Source of the DNA: Bacillota bacterium
GTDB lineage: Bacteria > Bacillota > Clostridia > Peptostreptococcales > Anaerovoracaceae
Length of the DNA: 15,562 nt
Direction of reading: 5' to 3'
Assembly (NCBI GenBank): GCA_016284485.1
Contig: JAEEOX010000159.1
Location: 1 to 15,562 of the forward strand
Both the position numbers and the translations under genes were made by a program. Shown here piece by piece: positions 6,243 to 13,994 of this stretch. Numbering within the stretch: the first letter of the stretch is position 1; each line of letters starts with the position of its first letter. The notes beneath the pieces were generated by a model that was not told the origin of the DNA, ran no database searches, and saw nothing but the letters and a program-made list of their open reading frames with translations.

Positions 6243-7307
6243 ATGAAAACAGGTGGAAGCCCGTACGGCACACACAGAGTCATCTCCCCCAAGGGAGTAT
6301 TACCGCAGCCCGCAGACAAGATCGACAACGATATGGAGATCTGGGACAACGAAGTTCTTATCGACGTTAAGACACTGAACATTGACTCTGCTTCTTTCAC
6401 AGAGATCGTTAAGAGAGTTCTCAACAAGAAGCCTGCAGAGGTTGAGACTCAGGAAGAAATGGATGCCATCGGCGCTAAGATGATGGAGATCGTAGCCAAT
6501 GCCGGTAAGCACAAGAACCCCTGGACAGGATCCGGCGGAATGCTTCTCGGAACAGTTGAGCAGGTTGGCCCCGCTTACAAGGGAGACCTCAAGGTTGGCG
6601 ACAAGATCGCAACACTCGTTTCACTTTCACTGACACCGCTGAGAATCGACAAGATCCTTGCCATGAGACCGGCTATCGACCAGGTCGACATCGAAGGAAA
6701 AGCTATTCTCTTCCAGTCCGGCATCTATGGAAAGATTCCTGAGGATATGCCCGAAAAGACAGCTCTTTCCGCACTTGACGTAGCAGGTGCTCCCGCACAG
6801 GCTGCTAAGCTTTGCCAGCTGAACCAGAAGGTTCTCGTTATCGGCGGCGGCGGAAAGTCCGGACTTCTTTGCCTCTATGAAGCTAAGAAGAGAGTCGGCC
6901 CGGATGGACTGGTAGTCTGCGCAGCAGGTTCCCAGAAGTCCGAGGACAGAGCAAGATCTCTTGACCTGGCTCACGAATACTTCCACATGGATGCTACTGA
7001 CGCTGTTGGAATGTACAACAAGGCTATGGAACTCACCAATGGCGAGCTCTTCGACGTTGTCATCAACTGCGTATCCATCGAGAACACAGAGATGGGCTCC
7101 ATCCTTTCCTGCAAGGACGATGGAACAGTTTACTTCTTCTCAATGGCTACATCCTTCACAAAGGCAGCTCTTGGTGCTGAGGGCGTAGGCAAGGACGTCA
7201 ACATGATCATCGGAAACGGTTACACAAAGAACCACGCTGACGTTACCATCCAGGTTCTCAGAGAGCACGAAGGCATCAGAAAGCTCTTCGAGGAAATGTA
7301 CGCATAA
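6243..7307 (+). CDS. kdd: L-erythro-3,5-diaminohexanoate dehydrogenase
   Basis: Kdd oxidatively deaminates 3,5-diaminohexanoate to 3-keto-5-aminohexanoate with NAD(P) in the lysine fermentation pathway (EC 1.4.1.11). The 354-residue product starts MKTGGSPYGTHRVISPKGV, typical of the family. It has a catalytic N-terminal half with 'GSGGMLLGTVEQVGP' (97-110) and 'LKVGDKIATLVSLSLTPL'. A Rossmann half follows, with the glycine-rich loop VLVIGGGGKSG at 197-207, then 'LVVCAAGS' and 'FDVVINCVS'. A very strong AGGAGG lies 8 bases before the ATG. It is the first gene behind the sigma-54 promoter. Codons are of the highly expressed type (GCT, GTT, ACA, CTC), unlike the upstream housekeeping genes. The N-terminal domain of the preceding regulator is a divergent paralogue. 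The substrate assignment rests on family resemblance and on the surrounding kam genes. Confidence 0.93.
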   Translation: MKTGGSPYGTHRVISPKGVLPQPADKIDNDMEIWDNEVLIDVKTLNIDSASFTEIVKRVLNKKPAEVETQEEMDAIGAKMMEIVANAGKHKNPWTGSGGMLLGTVEQVGPAYKGDLKVGDKIATLVSLSLTPLRIDKILAMRPAIDQVDIEGKAILFQSGIYGKIPEDMPEKTALSALDVAGAPAQAAKLCQLNQKVLVIGGGGKSGLLCLYEAKKRVGPDGLVVCAAGSQKSEDRARSLDLAHEYFHMDATDAVGMYNKAMELTNGELFDVVINCVSIENTEMGSILSCKDDGTVYFFSMATSFTKAALGAEGVGKDVNMIIGNGYTKNHADVTIQVLREHEGIRKLFEEMYA

Positions 7308-7330
7308 TCGCTTAAACGATGAAATGCAAA

Positions 7331-7362
7331 GGACCGCGCCGGGGCCATTCCCCGGCAGGTCC
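7331..7362 (+). other. Intercistronic hairpin between kdd and kamA
   Basis: GGACC (7331-7335) pairs with GGTCC (7358-7362) and GCCGGGG (7338-7344) pairs with CCCCGGC (7350-7356), with a 5-base loop and a small internal loop. This is a GC-rich, very stable stem. It is followed by TGACAAAAATT rather than a T run, so it looks more like a processing or stabilising hairpin, or a partial attenuator, than a full terminator. Confidence 0.7.
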
Positions 7363-7395
7363 TGACAAAAATTAAGATTTTTTAAGGAGAAAAAA

Positions 7396-8655
7396 ATGGC
7401 CATCAGAAATTGGAAAGACATTCCGCTTTTTGCGAATGTTACAGATGAGCAGTGGAACGACTGGCATTGGCAGGTCGAGAACAGACTTTCAACAGTCGAA
7501 GAGATCGCTCAGGTAGTTAACCTGACCGAGCAGGAAAAAGCTGATATCGAGAAGGTCATGGGCGGCTTCCGTGTAGGCATCACTCCTTACTATGCTTCCC
7601 TCATGGATCCCGATGATCCGAGAGATCCTGTAAGAATGCAGGCTGTACCTACACTGGCAGAAATGCACAGATCACCGGCTGACGACCTGGATCCGCTTCA
7701 CGAGGATGCAGACTCCCCGGCTCCCGGACTTACTCACAGATATCCTGACAGAGTACTGTTCCTGATCACAGACCAGTGTTCCATGTACTGCAGACACTGC
7801 ACAAGAAGAAGACTTGCCGGTGAAACAGACGGCGCAAGGTCCAGAGAAGACATCGACGCTTGCATCGATTACATCAGGCGCACTCCTCAGGTCCGTGACG
7901 TCCTTCTTTCCGGCGGCGACGCTCTCCTGGTAGAGGATGAGACTCTTGAGTACATCATCTCCGAGCTCAGGAAGATCGACCACGTTGAGATCGTAAGACT
8001 TGGCTCCAGAACTCCCGTAGTGCTTCCTCAGAGAATCACACCGGAACTCGTTGCCATGCTGAGAAAGTATCACCCGATCTGGCTCAACACTCACTTCAAC
8101 CACCCGAAGGAAATGACACCGGAATCCGCAAAGGCTTGCGCTATGCTGGCTGACGCAGGTATTCCTCTGGGCAACCAGTCCGTACTTCTCCGTGGAGTCA
8201 ACGACTGCAAGCACATCATGAGAGAACTTGTCCAGATCCTGGTCAAGAACAGAGTACGTCCCTACTACATCTACATCTGCGACCTGTCAATGGGTATCGA
8301 GCACTTCAGAACCTCCGTATCCAAGGGCATCGAGATCATCGAGGGACTCCGCGGCCACACATCCGGATACTGCGTACCCACATTCGTAGTAGACGCTCCG
8401 GGCGGCGGCGGCAAGACTCCTGTAATGCCTCAGTACATCATCTCCGAGACACCGCATAAGGTGATCCTGAGAAACTACGAGGGCATCATCACAACTTACA
8501 CAGAGCCTCAGCTTCCGGATCTTCCCTGCCAGTGCGACTACTGCACAGGCAAGAAGACCTACAAGTACGAGGGCGTTTCCGCTCTCGGCGAAGGTCCCGA
8601 GATCAAGACCATCGAGCCGGCTCACCTTGCAAGACACGAGAGAAACAAACACTGA
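7396..8655 (+). CDS. kamA: L-lysine 2,3-aminomutase (radical SAM, PLP)
   Basis: KamA interconverts L-lysine and L-beta-lysine, the first committed step of this pathway (EC 5.4.3.2). The 419-residue product has every expected functional residue. The radical SAM cluster motif CxxxCxxC is C128, C132, C135 (CSMYCRHC). The PLP lysine is K340 in PGGGGK. Substrate-contacting aspartates are D296 (ICDLSMG) and D333 (VVDAPG). The zinc ligands are C271 and the C-terminal CxCxxC (C378, C380, C383). All positions are offset by three from the numbering I recall for the Clostridium subterminale enzyme, which also supports the chosen start. AAGGAG lies 7 bases before the ATG. It is flanked by two strong hairpins without T tracts. 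Codon use indicates high expression. Glutamate or arginine 2,3-aminomutase is disfavoured by the zinc site and context. Confidence 0.97.
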   Translation: MAIRNWKDIPLFANVTDEQWNDWHWQVENRLSTVEEIAQVVNLTEQEKADIEKVMGGFRVGITPYYASLMDPDDPRDPVRMQAVPTLAEMHRSPADDLDPLHEDADSPAPGLTHRYPDRVLFLITDQCSMYCRHCTRRRLAGETDGARSREDIDACIDYIRRTPQVRDVLLSGGDALLVEDETLEYIISELRKIDHVEIVRLGSRTPVVLPQRITPELVAMLRKYHPIWLNTHFNHPKEMTPESAKACAMLADAGIPLGNQSVLLRGVNDCKHIMRELVQILVKNRVRPYYIYICDLSMGIEHFRTSVSKGIEIIEGLRGHTSGYCVPTFVVDAPGGGGKTPVMPQYIISETPHKVILRNYEGIITTYTEPQLPDLPCQCDYCTGKKTYKYEGVSALGEGPEIKTIEPAHLARHERNKH

Positions 8656-8679
8656 TCTCGCATTGCACAAAAAATATCA

Positions 8680-8708
8680 TAGGGGGACCCCTGGGCGGGG
8701 TCTCCCTA
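8680..8708 (+). other. Intercistronic hairpin between kamA and kamB
   Basis: Bases 8680-8691 pair with 8697-8708 (TAGGGGGACCCC with GGGGTCTCCCTA), a 12-bp stem with one G-T pair and a 5-base loop TGGGC. It is followed by TAGTCAACAG and not by a T tract. It probably protects the kamA message 3' end or reduces read-through into kamB, rather than ending the transcript fully. Confidence 0.72.
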
Positions 8709-8736
8709 TAGTCAACAGATAAAGGAAATTATTTAA

Positions 8737-9756
8737 GTGGGACTTCTTAAAGATCTTTCACAGAAATACAGAACACTGTCCATAGTCGGAATGGCCAAGA
8801 ACGCCGGGAAGACTACGGCTTTGAATTTTTTGATAGAGGAAGCAATGGACGAGGGCGTAGTCCTCGGCGTGACTTCCACCGGCCGTGACGGAGAGACCCA
8901 GGATCTGGTCACCGGCACGGAGAAACCCAGAGTATATCTGGATCAGGGAAGCCTGGTGACGGTGCCGTCTCAGCTTTATGAGCTGGCGGACGCCGGCCTG
9001 GAGATCCTTGAGAGGACCAAGTACTCCACAGCCATCGGGGAACTCCTGATCTGCAGAGTGGAGGACGCGGGATACGTTCAGGTGGCGGGACCTGTCATCG
9101 CAGCTGAGACAAAGAAGCTCTGTCAGGACATGTTCAGGTACGGAGTGGACCTGGTGCTTATCGACGGAGCCATTGACCGCAAGTCCGTGGCCAATCCTGA
9201 GACGTCGGACGCCATCATCCTCAGCACGGGAGCGGTGCTTTCAAGATCCCTCAAGAACGTTGTGGAGGAAACAGCGCACATCGTGGAGCTCTATGAGCTT
9301 CCGGAGTTCAGGGAGAACGATGCGATCACTGACTTCCTCAGAAAAGACAATTTCGAGCATATAACAGTATTCGACGAAGACGGCAAGCCCACTGTGCTGG
9401 ACCTGATCACGGGCCTTGGCGCATCTGGGGAGATCAACGACGCCATCAAGGAGGATACGAGATACATATTCATACCGGGAGCCATGACCAACTCGGTCAT
9501 AGCCGACATAAGCCTCAAGAACCTGCAGAAGGTGGAATTTATCCTGAAAGATCCCACCAGGATCTTCATTTCGAAGATCGACTGGGGACGCCTGAGAAAG
9601 AGGGGTCTCAGGATCAAGGTGTTAAAGAACATCGAAATCGCTGCGATCACGGTGAATCCCTGGTCACCCAAGGGATATTCCTTCGACTCGGATCTTTTGA
9701 TCTCCGAGATGAGGGAAGTGCTTACGGACATTCCGGTCATTGACGTCAGAAGGTAG
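8737..9756 (+). CDS. kamB: Lysine 5,6-aminomutase reactivase subunit KamB
   Basis: KamB is encoded beside kamC in lysine fermentation clusters and is annotated as a partner in reactivating the adenosylcobalamin enzyme KamDE, that is, replacing damaged cofactor; this role is largely inferred from context. The 339-residue protein starts at a GTG, with AAAGGA 10 bases upstream. A P-loop lies near the N-terminus: GMAKNAGKTTALNFL, with G18 and the GKT at 24-26. The fold looks like a soluble alpha/beta nucleotide-binding protein with no membrane segment. 'VDLVLIDGAIDRKSVANPE' (about 139-157) may be the Walker B region. Codons are the ordinary GCC/GTG/ACC type, contrasting with kamA and kamD, which suggests lower expression, as expected for a chaperone-like protein. 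Eight bases separate it from kamC. Confidence 0.85.
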   Translation: MGLLKDLSQKYRTLSIVGMAKNAGKTTALNFLIEEAMDEGVVLGVTSTGRDGETQDLVTGTEKPRVYLDQGSLVTVPSQLYELADAGLEILERTKYSTAIGELLICRVEDAGYVQVAGPVIAAETKKLCQDMFRYGVDLVLIDGAIDRKSVANPETSDAIILSTGAVLSRSLKNVVEETAHIVELYELPEFRENDAITDFLRKDNFEHITVFDEDGKPTVLDLITGLGASGEINDAIKEDTRYIFIPGAMTNSVIADISLKNLQKVEFILKDPTRIFISKIDWGRLRKRGLRIKVLKNIEIAAITVNPWSPKGYSFDSDLLISEMREVLTDIPVIDVRR

Positions 9757-9764
9757 GGCCTGCC

Positions 9765-11483
9765 ATGAGAATGGGAAAAAACAGAAGACTTGCCAATGTT
9801 AAGACCAGGCGTGAGACAGGGCTGGACCACGTGCTCCAGAATCTCACCATCGAGACGCCCTTCGGCAAGAAGGAACAGAAGGCTCTGAAACCCTTTTATC
9901 CCGGTGAAGAGGATGAACTCAGGGCAGAGCTTGACAGAGTCGGCCAGCTGGTGGACTACATAAACGAAAACAAGAGGACCATCGAGATCCTGAGCGAAGT
10001 CTTCATGGAGGTGAAGGACGTATCCAGGACCATGGAAAGGGCCGGACAGTCTGTGCTCACGGTGCTGGAGATCTACGAGGTCAAGACTCTGCTGCTCCTC
10101 ATGGAGAAGTACATGAAACTCCTTCAGTCCACGGAACAGACGGACTTCAAGCATACGGACCACCACTGCTGTGAGCCCGGGGAGACCGCGCCTGAAGAGA
10201 AGGTGGGCGGTCACGTGATCCCCGGGGAATATCACCTGAGGGACATCACCGAGCTTCTGGATGAGCTGGATCCCAGGGGCGACAGGATCAACACCTTCTA
10301 CATCTACGACGAGTTCAGCCCCAGGCTGGGCGAGCTCAGGCAGGAAAAGAGAGCCATCGAGCTTTCCATCCGCAAGGTCCAGAAGGAGAAGAGGGAAGAG
10401 ATCAACAAAGAGTACGGCATAATGCTTACTCCGAAATTTGACATTGTAGTATCGAAATCTCATCCGAAATTTGATATAATCAATAAGATAGACATGCTGG
10501 AGATGACGGATCAGGACTACATGTCCGCCACCTTCGTGCTTAAACCCAGCGAAGAGGTGTTCGCCCTTCAGCAAAAGATCGAAGACACGGTGCTGAGGAT
10601 CGAGGAGGAGGAGAACAGGATCTGCGAGGATCTCACTGTGAAGATCGCCAGGCACAGCGCTGACGTGATCTACAACTGCGAGACTATGGGCAGACTGGAC
10701 TTCGCCCTGGCCAAAGCCAAGTTCGCCATCAAGCATCGCTGCACGAAGCCTGAGATCGTGGATGAGCATGTGGTGGAATTCACCGACGGCAGGAACCTTC
10801 AGGTGGAGGACATACTGAACGCCAAGGGCAAGGAGTACTGCCCCATCACCATCTCACTTCACGACGGAGTCACCTGCATTACCGGAGCCAACATGGGAGG
10901 CAAGACCATCTCACTGAAACTGGCGGGGCAGGTGCCGATCCTGGCGCAGTACGGATTTTTTGTGCCGGCTGAGAAGGCAGTCATCGGACTTTCCAACTAC
11001 ATGCAGATCCTCATCGGGGATTCGCAGTCGGTGGAGAGAGGTCTTTCAAGTTTCGGCTCGGAGATGGAGGAACTCAAGGAGATCCTGGACAACAGCCTGG
11101 AGCGCTCCGTGATACTAATAGACGAGATAGCCTCGGGCACCAACCCGGTGGAGGGTCTGGCCCTTTCCAAGGCCCTGGTGGACTATCTTAAGGATAAACC
11201 GTATATTACCCTGTTCACTACTCACTTCGAGACAGTGACCGAGACGGACGACGTGGTCAACCTGCAGGTCATCGGCCTTGCGGACTGCGACTTCGGGCGT
11301 CTGGACCGGGAGCTCAGGTACGCCAAGAGACGTGACAGGATCAATATAATATCGAAATACATGGACTACCGTCTGCGCAGAGTAGATGAAAACAAACAAG
11401 TTCCTAAGGATGCTCTCAATATTGCGAAGATGCTGGGGATAAGCTCTGAGATAATTGAGGGAGCGAAGAAATACATTAAGTAA
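9765..11483 (+). CDS. kamC: MutS-like ATPase, lysine 5,6-aminomutase reactivase KamC
   Basis: KamC is a MutS-family ATPase that lacks the mismatch-recognition domain. With KamB it is thought to maintain lysine 5,6-aminomutase. The 572-residue protein has long coiled-coil and lever-like helices (about 180-330) and a C-terminal ABC-type ATPase: Walker A GANMGGKT (374-381), a signature-like 'SVERGLSSFGSEMEEL' (422-437), Walker B SVILIDEIASGTNPVEG (448-464) and the switch histidine in TTHF (H487). Two oddities are present. A histidine/cysteine-rich patch HTDHHCC lies at 130-136. An AT-rich stretch encodes a tandem PKFDI ... PKFDI (223-227 and 234-238) with an 11-residue period. The start has a weak ribosome binding site, so the ATG two codons later (9771) is equally possible. 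Codons are of the ordinary type, as in kamB. Confidence 0.9.
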   Translation: MRMGKNRRLANVKTRRETGLDHVLQNLTIETPFGKKEQKALKPFYPGEEDELRAELDRVGQLVDYINENKRTIEILSEVFMEVKDVSRTMERAGQSVLTVLEIYEVKTLLLLMEKYMKLLQSTEQTDFKHTDHHCCEPGETAPEEKVGGHVIPGEYHLRDITELLDELDPRGDRINTFYIYDEFSPRLGELRQEKRAIELSIRKVQKEKREEINKEYGIMLTPKFDIVVSKSHPKFDIINKIDMLEMTDQDYMSATFVLKPSEEVFALQQKIEDTVLRIEEEENRICEDLTVKIARHSADVIYNCETMGRLDFALAKAKFAIKHRCTKPEIVDEHVVEFTDGRNLQVEDILNAKGKEYCPITISLHDGVTCITGANMGGKTISLKLAGQVPILAQYGFFVPAEKAVIGLSNYMQILIGDSQSVERGLSSFGSEMEELKEILDNSLERSVILIDEIASGTNPVEGLALSKALVDYLKDKPYITLFTTHFETVTETDDVVNLQVIGLADCDFGRLDRELRYAKRRDRINIISKYMDYRLRRVDENKQVPKDALNIAKMLGISSEIIEGAKKYIK

Positions 11484-11494
11484 GGAGAAAAAGG

Positions 11495-13048
11495 ATGAAA
11501 AGCAAATTAAATCTCGACCCTAAGGTTGTTGACAGTGCTCGTGCTCATGCCGCGAATATCGCCCATGACATGCAGGAATTCATCGACAGACACACAACAG
11601 TCTCCACGGAAAGAACTGTCCTCAGACTGTTAGGTGTTGACGGGGTCGATGATGTTGACAACCCGCTTCCCAACGTGGTGGTCGATCAGATCAAAGAGGC
11701 CGGAGCTCTTCCCACAGGCGTGGCTTACCTCATCGGAAACGCCGTGGTACAGACAGGCAAGACTCCTCAGGAGATCGCTGAGGAGATGTCCGCAGGCAAG
11801 CTTGATATCACCAAGCTTCCCACCTGCACCATGGAAGAGGCTGAGGAGGCTCTCAAGCCTTTCATCACGGCTACATTCGAGAGGATCGACATGCAGAAAG
11901 CCAAACGTGAGGAGTACCTCAAGAGGATCGGAGAAGGTCCGGAGCCGTACCTTTACGTAATCGTAGCTACAGGAAACATCTACGAGGACGTTGTCCAGGC
12001 TCAGGCTGCTGCCCGTCAGGGAGCCGACATCATCGCCGTTATCAGAACCACAGCCCAGTCACTTCTCGACTACGTACCCTACGGCCCCACGACTGAAGGA
12101 TTCGGCGGAACCTACGCCACACAGGAAAACTTCAGGATCATGAGAAAGGCCCTGGACGAGGTAAGCGAAGAAGTCGGCAGATACATCAGACTCTGCAACT
12201 ATTCCTCCGGAATGTGCATGCCTGAGATCGCTGCCATGGGAGCTCTCGAGAGACTCGACGTAATGCTGAACGACGCTATTTACGGAATCCTCTTCAGAGA
12301 CATCAACATGCAGAGGACACTGGTAGACCAGTTCATGTCCAGAGTCATCATCGGATACTGCGGAATCATCTTCAACTCAGGCGAGGACAACTACCTGACA
12401 ACAGACGACGCCATCGAATCCGCACACACTGTTACTGCATCCCAGTTCATCAACGAACAGTTCGCGGTCCTGGCAAACATCCCCGAGAATCAGATGGGTC
12501 TCGGACACGCATTCGAGATGGATCCCGCCACAGAGGACGGCTTCCTGCTTGAACTTTCACAGGCCATCATGGCAAGGGAGATCTTCCCCAACGCCAGACT
12601 TAAGTACATGCCTCCCACAAAGTTCATGACAGGCAACATCTTCAGAGGCCACATCCAGGATGCTCTGTTCAACCTGGTAGCCATCTGGTCCGGCCAGTCA
12701 CTGCAGCTCCTCGGAATGCTGACAGAGGCTATTCACACACCGCACATGCATGACAGATATCTGTCCATCGAAAACGCAAAATACATCTTCAACAACTGCA
12801 AGCACATCGGAGACGAGGTCACCTTCAAGGAGGGCGGAATCATCCAGAGCCGTGCTCAGGAAGTACTCAAGAAGGCAGACGCTCTTCTGGCAGACGTTGA
12901 GAAGGATGGTCTTTTCCACACTATCGAACAGGGTAAGTTCGGCGGCGTGAAGCGTCCCTTCGAAGGCGGACACGGACTTGAGGGAGTATGCGTCAAGGGC
13001 GCCAACTACTTCAACCCGTTCATCAAACTGTTCATGGATCACGAGTAA
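11495..13048 (+). CDS. kamD: D-lysine/L-beta-lysine 5,6-aminomutase alpha subunit
   Basis: KamD is the large TIM-barrel subunit of the adenosylcobalamin- and PLP-dependent lysine 5,6-aminomutase (EC 5.4.3.3). This enzyme moves the terminal amino group of L-beta-lysine to give 3,5-diaminohexanoate. The 517-residue length matches the family. Recognisable blocks are 'MKSKLNLDPKVVDSARA' at the start, 'VATGNIYEDVVQAQAAARQG' near 157-176, and 'YGPTTEGFGGTYATQENFR' near 196-214. Further blocks are 'NYSSGMCMPEIAAMGALERLD' and 'LYYMPPTK'-like 'LKYMPPTKFMTGNI'. AAGGAG lies 10 bases and a second AAGG only 2 bases before the ATG. Codon use is of the high-expression type. It is followed by kamE after 16 bases, consistent with a 1:1 subunit requirement. 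Confidence 0.97.
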   Translation: MKSKLNLDPKVVDSARAHAANIAHDMQEFIDRHTTVSTERTVLRLLGVDGVDDVDNPLPNVVVDQIKEAGALPTGVAYLIGNAVVQTGKTPQEIAEEMSAGKLDITKLPTCTMEEAEEALKPFITATFERIDMQKAKREEYLKRIGEGPEPYLYVIVATGNIYEDVVQAQAAARQGADIIAVIRTTAQSLLDYVPYGPTTEGFGGTYATQENFRIMRKALDEVSEEVGRYIRLCNYSSGMCMPEIAAMGALERLDVMLNDAIYGILFRDINMQRTLVDQFMSRVIIGYCGIIFNSGEDNYLTTDDAIESAHTVTASQFINEQFAVLANIPENQMGLGHAFEMDPATEDGFLLELSQAIMAREIFPNARLKYMPPTKFMTGNIFRGHIQDALFNLVAIWSGQSLQLLGMLTEAIHTPHMHDRYLSIENAKYIFNNCKHIGDEVTFKEGGIIQSRAQEVLKKADALLADVEKDGLFHTIEQGKFGGVKRPFEGGHGLEGVCVKGANYFNPFIKLFMDHE

Positions 13049-13064
13049 GGAGGAGGTGCAGACA

Positions 13065-13859
13065 ATGTCAGAGAATAAAACAGCTACCACCGTGGCAGAT
13101 CTTACTAAGGTCAAGCCTTACGGCGATACGTTAAACGACGGTAAAGTAGAAATGGCGTTCACACTTCCTGTTCCCTACGGCGAAGAAGCTGAAGAGTGCG
13201 CCAAGCAGTATGTGAAGAAACTTGGATTCGAAGAACCCAACGTAACATACTATCATGAACTTGCTCCCGGATACACATTCTTCGTAGTATACGGATCAGC
13301 ACAGCAGACCATCGACTACACGGCCATCAAGGTTCCCAAGGTAGAAGGAACCGTCATGGACCGTGTTGAGTGCGGCGAGTGGATCGGCGAGAACGTCGGC
13401 CGTGACATCACAGTGGTCGGAGCTTCCATCGAGTCCGACGCTCACACTGTAGGTATCGACGCCATCATCCAGATGAAGGGCTTCCACGGACACTTCGGTC
13501 TTGAGAGATTCAAGCACGTAGTACCCTACAACATGGGTTCACAGGTCCCCTGCGAAGAACTCATCGCCAAGGCCAAGGAAGTCAACGCTGACGCCATCCT
13601 GGTCTCCCAGACAGTAACTCAGAAGGACATCCACATCATGAACCTCACCAAGATGGTAGAGCTCGTAGAGGCAGAAGGTCTCCGTGACAAGGTCATCCTT
13701 ACCTGCGGCGGCCCCAGAATCTCCCACGAGCTTGCTCAGGAACTTGGATATGATGCAGGATTCGGCCCCGGCAAGTATGCGGAGCACGTAATGAGCTACA
13801 TCATGCAGGAAGTCGTAAAGCGCGGCTGGCAGGACAAGCCGCTCATCGCCGACAGATAG
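13065..13859 (+). CDS. kamE: D-lysine/L-beta-lysine 5,6-aminomutase beta subunit (B12-binding)
   Basis: KamE binds adenosylcobalamin and carries the PLP lysine of lysine 5,6-aminomutase. The product has 264 residues when started at the ATG at 13065, which follows a strong AAGGAGGAGG; the frame is open further upstream, but that part lies within kamD. The cobalamin motif D-A-H-x-x-G is at D125, H127 and G130 (SDAHTVGIDAI), H127 being the expected cobalt ligand. K138, eleven residues later (IIQMKG), corresponds to the PLP Schiff-base lysine; this H-x10-K spacing equals H133/K144 of the Clostridium sticklandii enzyme. The C-terminal Rossmann part ends with 'LTCGGPRISHELAQELGYDAGFGPG', typical of B12 domains. 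It is the last gene before a probable new promoter. Confidence 0.97.
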   Translation: MSENKTATTVADLTKVKPYGDTLNDGKVEMAFTLPVPYGEEAEECAKQYVKKLGFEEPNVTYYHELAPGYTFFVVYGSAQQTIDYTAIKVPKVEGTVMDRVECGEWIGENVGRDITVVGASIESDAHTVGIDAIIQMKGFHGHFGLERFKHVVPYNMGSQVPCEELIAKAKEVNADAILVSQTVTQKDIHIMNLTKMVELVEAEGLRDKVILTCGGPRISHELAQELGYDAGFGPGKYAEHVMSYIMQEVVKRGWQDKPLIADR

Positions 13860-13912
13860 TCGGGACCATGTCAAAAAGGACTTGAGTCAAGCACCGGAGA
13901 GCCAATTTGTTA

Positions 13913-13941
13913 TTGACTAACAGGCCCAAAAAGTGTACGAT
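13913..13941 (+). promoter_or_regulatory. Sigma-70 type promoter of ctfAB
   Basis: TTGACT (13913-13918) and TACGAT (13936-13941) are 17 bases apart, ahead of a leader of about 45 bases. It lies in the 135-base kamE-ctfA gap, in an AT-rich stretch. It would let the CoA-transferase genes be expressed independently of the sigma-54 promoter, in addition to read-through from kamE. A perfect palindrome CTTGA-G-TCAAG (13881-13891) lies 21 bases upstream of the -35 box. Confidence 0.6.
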
Positions 13942-13994
13942 TTATAGTGCTGATGATATAAGTTATTACTTTATTATAAGAAGGTGAAGAAACT

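Noticed and set aside
10438..10480. Strong internal promoter in kamC (TTGACA and TATAAT)
   Set aside because: TTGACA and TATAAT are about 31 bases apart, far from the 17 needed; only a poor -35 (TCGAAA) is at the right distance, so it is kept only as a minor remark.
9291..10769. A 492-codon open frame on the minus strand across kamB and kamC
   Set aside because: It is antisense to two well supported genes. Its protein is rich in Leu/Val/His/Asp without family motifs, as expected for the complement of GC-rich codons, and no promoter is apparent.
12978..13064. Upstream start for kamE within kamD
   Set aside because: The ATG at 13065 has a strong AAGGAGGAGG site and gives the expected length and cofactor residue spacing; the extension overlaps kamD.
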